A DNA stretch of 64,000 nucleotides. Source: Acanthosepion lycidas (taxonomy: Eukaryota; Mollusca; Cephalopoda; Sepiida; Sepiidae). How positions within the stretch are numbered: the stretch's first letter is position 1; each line of letters opens with the position of its first letter. This document shows, in pieces, positions 61,865 to 64,000 of the stretch. The stretch spans positions 16,407,889-16,471,888 of the forward strand of contig OZ010577.1 in assembly GCA_963932145.1 (NCBI GenBank), written 5' to 3'. A program made the position numbers and the translations under genes. The notes under the pieces were generated by a model. It worked only from the letters and a program-made list of their open reading frames with translations. It searched no databases and was not told the DNA's origin.

Positions 61865-64000
61865 GTGAGCGTAGCATGCAAAGCTTACGACTCACGTAAC
61901 AGGGACTTCCTTGAAAATCTGTGTGGACGCAAAATGGGAGATCGCTGTATGTTTCTCTCCTACCGTGCGTTCTATTTACCTTTACATTCTTTCATTTCAC
62001 TTTATGAACAGGCAAGAGCCTCCTCTAAAACCGGCTTAAAATTATTTTTCATTCGAACTCATACAGTGAGCGTAGCATGCAAAGGTTAATACTTACGTAA
62101 CAGGGATTTCCTTGGAAAACTGTGTGGACGCAAAGTGGGTGACCGCTGTATGTTTCTCTCCTGCCGTGCGTTCTATTTCCCTTTACATTCTTTCATTTCA
62201 CATTATGAACAGGCAAGAGCCTCCTCTAAAACCGGCTTACAATTATTTTTCATTCGAACTCATACAGTGAGCGTAGCATGCAAAGGTTACGACTCACGTA
62301 ACAGGGATTTCCTTGAAAAACTGTGTGGACGCAAAGTGGGTGATCGCTGTATGTTTCTCTCCTGCCGTGCGTTCTATTTACGTTTACATTCTTTCATTTA
62401 ACTTTATGAACAGGCAAGAGGCTCCTCTAAAATCTGCTTACAATTATTTTTCATTCAAACTCATACAGTGAGCGTAGCATGCAAAGGATACTATTCATAT
62501 AACAGGGATTTCCTTGAAAAACTGTGTGGACGCAAAGTGGGTGATCGCTGTATGTTTCTCTCCTGCCGTGCGTTCTATTTACCTTTACATTCTTTCATTT
62601 AACTTTGTGAACAGGCAAGAGCCTCCACTAAAACCGGCTTACAATTATTTTTCATTCGAACTCATACAGTGAGCGTAGCATGCAAAGGTTACGCCTCATG
62701 TAACAGGGATTTCCTTGAAAAACTGTGTGGACGCAAAGTGGGTGATCGCTGTATGTTTCTCTCCTGCCGTGCGTTCTATTTACCTTTACATTCTTTCATT
62801 TCACTTTATGAACAGGCAAGGGTCTCCTCTAAAACCGGCTTACAATTATTTTTCATTCGAACTCATACAGTGAGCGTAGCATGCAAAGGATACTATTCAT
62901 ATAACAGGGATTTCCTTGAAAAACTGTGTGGACGCAAAATGGGTGATCGCTGTATGTTTCTCTCCTGCCGTGCGTTCTATTTACCTTTACATTCTTTCAT
63001 TTAACTTTATGAACAGGCAAGAGGCTCCTCTAAAAGCTGCTTACAATTATTTTTCATTCGAACTCATACAGTGAACGTAGCGTGCAAAGGTTACGACTCA
63101 CGTAACAGGGATTTCCTTGAAAAACTGTGTGGACGCAAAATGGTTGATCGCTGTATGTTTCTCTCCTGTCGAGCGTTCTATTTACCTTTACTTTCTTTCA
63201 TTTCACTTCATGAACAGGCAAGGGCCTCCTCTAAAAGCGGCTTACAATTATTTTTCATTCGACCTCATACAGTGAGCGTAGCATGCAAAGATACTATTCA
63301 TATAACAGGGATTTCCTTGAAAAACTGTGTGGACGCAAAATGGGTGATCGCGGTATGTTTCTCTCCTGCCGTGCGTTCTATTTACCTTTACATTCTTTCA
63401 TTTCACTTTATGAACAGGCAAGGGCCTCCTCTAAAAGCGGCTTACAATTATTTTTCATTCAAACTCATACAGTGAGCGTAGCATGCAAAGGATACTATTC
63501 ATATAACAGGGATTTCCTTGAAAAACTGTGTGGACGCAAAGTGGGTGATCGCTGTATGTTTCTCTCCTGCCGTGCGTTCTATTTACCTTTACATTCTTTC
63601 ATTTAACTTTGTGAACAGGCAAGAGCCTCCACTAAAACAGGCTTACAATTATTTTTCATTCGAACTTATACAGTGAGCGTAGCATGCAAAGGTTACGACT
63701 CATGTAACAGGGATTTCCTTGAAAAACTGTGTGGACGCAAAGTGGGTGATCGCTGTATGTTTCTCTCCTGCCGTGCGTTCTATTTACCTTTACATTCTTT
63801 CATTTCACTTTATGAACAGGCAAGGGTCTCCTCTAAAACCGGCTTACAATTATTTTTCATTCGAACTCATACAGTGAGCGTAGCATGCAAAGGATACTAT
63901 TCATATAACAGGGATTTCCTTGAAAAACTGTGTGGACGCAAAATGGGTGATCGCTGTATGTTTCTCTCCTGCCGTGCGTTCTATTTACCTTTACATTCTT
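61865..64000 (+). repeat. Right-end segment related to 50.8-53 kb
   Basis: From about 62.2 kb the order TTTACGTTTACATTC, AAAATCTGC with ATTCAAACTC, Y-type, AACTTTGTGAACAGG with CCTCCACTAAAAC, CATGTAACAGGG with AAAGTGGG, then Y-type with AAAATGGG parallels 51.0-51.8 kb, about 11.25 kb (56 monomers) away. The GTG-to-AACTTTGTG marker recurs again near 63606. Private variants include GGTTAATACTTACG near 62087 and GTGAACGTAGCGTGC near 63071. The window ends inside a monomer. Confidence 0.8.
63272..63471 (+). repeat. 200-bp Y-type monomer, one G lost
   Basis: GCATGCAAAGATACTATTC lacks one G of the usual AAAGGATACT. It also has GATCGCGGTATG. The deletion shifts the open forward frame so that an ATG in GCATGC falls in line with it; I regard that as chance. 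Confidence 0.87.

Larger units (their letters stand above)
1..64000 (+). repeat. Satellite DNA array, 201-bp monomer, about 318 head-to-tail copies
   Basis: The same 201-bp unit recurs from the first to the last base with no interruption and no change of orientation. Successive copies of GTGAGCGTAGCATGC are 201 bp apart almost everywhere; exceptions are 199, 200 or 202 bp. The consensus has 82 G+C in 201 (about 41%). Landmarks in the monomer are GCATGC at 10-15, an inverted repeat at 20-36, GATC at 76-79, a pyrimidine-rich stretch at about 86-139, and TTCGAAC at 189-195. Neighbouring monomers differ by a few substitutions, and blocks of several monomers are repeated with fewer differences, which is higher-order repeat structure. 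Eukaryotic centromeric or heterochromatic satellites look like this; the species and chromosomal position cannot be read from the window. I do not recognise the monomer as a named satellite family. Both ends are cut mid-monomer. Confidence 0.98.

Noticed and set aside
593..63606. Roughly a hundred apparent forward ORFs encoding near-identical Cys-rich repeats
   Set aside because: They follow from a 201-bp period with few stops in one phase. Apparent starts are GTG in most cases, stops and frameshifts are scattered among neighbouring monomers, and variants mostly change residues. I list only the longest as examples.
1..64000. CRISPR array
   Set aside because: Repeats are 201 bp and contiguous, with no short repeat-spacer alternation and no cas genes.
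1..64000. CENP-B box
   Set aside because: I looked for TTCGnnnnAnnCGGG on both strands of the consensus. The TTCGAACTC segment has the TTCG start but lacks the later A and CGGG.
1..64000. Bacterial or phage origin, or an undescribed multi-gene system
   Set aside because: No ribosome binding sites, varied ORFs, terminators or operon layout; the sequence is a single tandem repeat.
1..64000. Telomere-like repeats, G-quadruplex runs or embedded mobile elements
   Set aside because: No short G-rich repeats, no runs above three to four G, no terminal inverted repeats or target-site duplications, and no break in the monomer rhythm.

Overview
The whole window is one uninterrupted head-to-tail satellite DNA array, and every monomer lies in the same orientation. 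The basic monomer is 201 bp, so the window holds about 318 copies. It opens inside a monomer (first base is about position 11 of the register used here) and closes inside another (about position 127), so the array continues beyond both ends. I found no single-copy sequence, transposon, RNA gene, CRISPR array, operon or convincing protein-coding gene. I number the monomer from the recurring GTGAGCGTAGCATGC. Its consensus is about 41% GC and contains a GCATGC palindrome (10-15), a perfect 6-bp inverted repeat (20-36), short A-tracts, a pyrimidine-rich tract (about 86-139) and TTCGAAC near the end. This kind of sequence is typical of eukaryotic centromeric, pericentromeric or subtelomeric heterochromatin. 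I cannot name the species. CpG is not depleted, which favours a lineage or compartment without heavy germline CpG methylation (inference).

Two monomer families are interspersed. They differ by five clustered substitutions at positions 21-34: the D-type (GTTACGACTCACGTAAC, with the dyad) and the Y-type (GATACTATTCATATAAC, without it). Other recurring variants are TAA/TCA at 133-135, AAAATGGG/AAAGTGGG near 67-74, and AGCTGC/ACCGGC at 166-171. Copies of 199, 200 or 202 bp recur at spacings close to whole monomers and act as tracers of copying.

Layout: 1-11 kb is mostly D-type with TAA, plus duplicated blocks 11 and 15 monomers apart. From 11 to 26 kb is a TCA-rich mosaic with a 199-bp tracer monomer present six times and a 9-monomer duplication at 16.3-20.0 kb. 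From 26 to 35 kb there are Y-type and AAAGTGGG-rich blocks copied 14 monomers apart. From 35.3 to 40.8 kb is a near-identical tandem pair of 14-monomer units. From 41 to 45.4 kb is a 13-monomer pair, and from 46.2 to 49.4 kb an 8-monomer tandem pair. From 50 to 61 kb the array is again D-type with TAA and has 13- and 14-monomer copies. From 62 to 64 kb it resembles 51-53 kb. The overall picture is a mosaic of higher-order repeats made by repeated unequal exchange or gene conversion.

Because 201 is a multiple of 3, one forward frame stays in phase across monomers and gives apparent ORFs of up to 326 codons encoding a 67-residue Cys-rich repeat. I judge these to be by-products of periodicity. 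They lack an ATG at the apparent start, many monomers carry a stop at codon 45, other stops and frameshifts recur, and most variants change the residue. The array is best read as structural or chromatin DNA, possibly transcribed as non-coding RNA.
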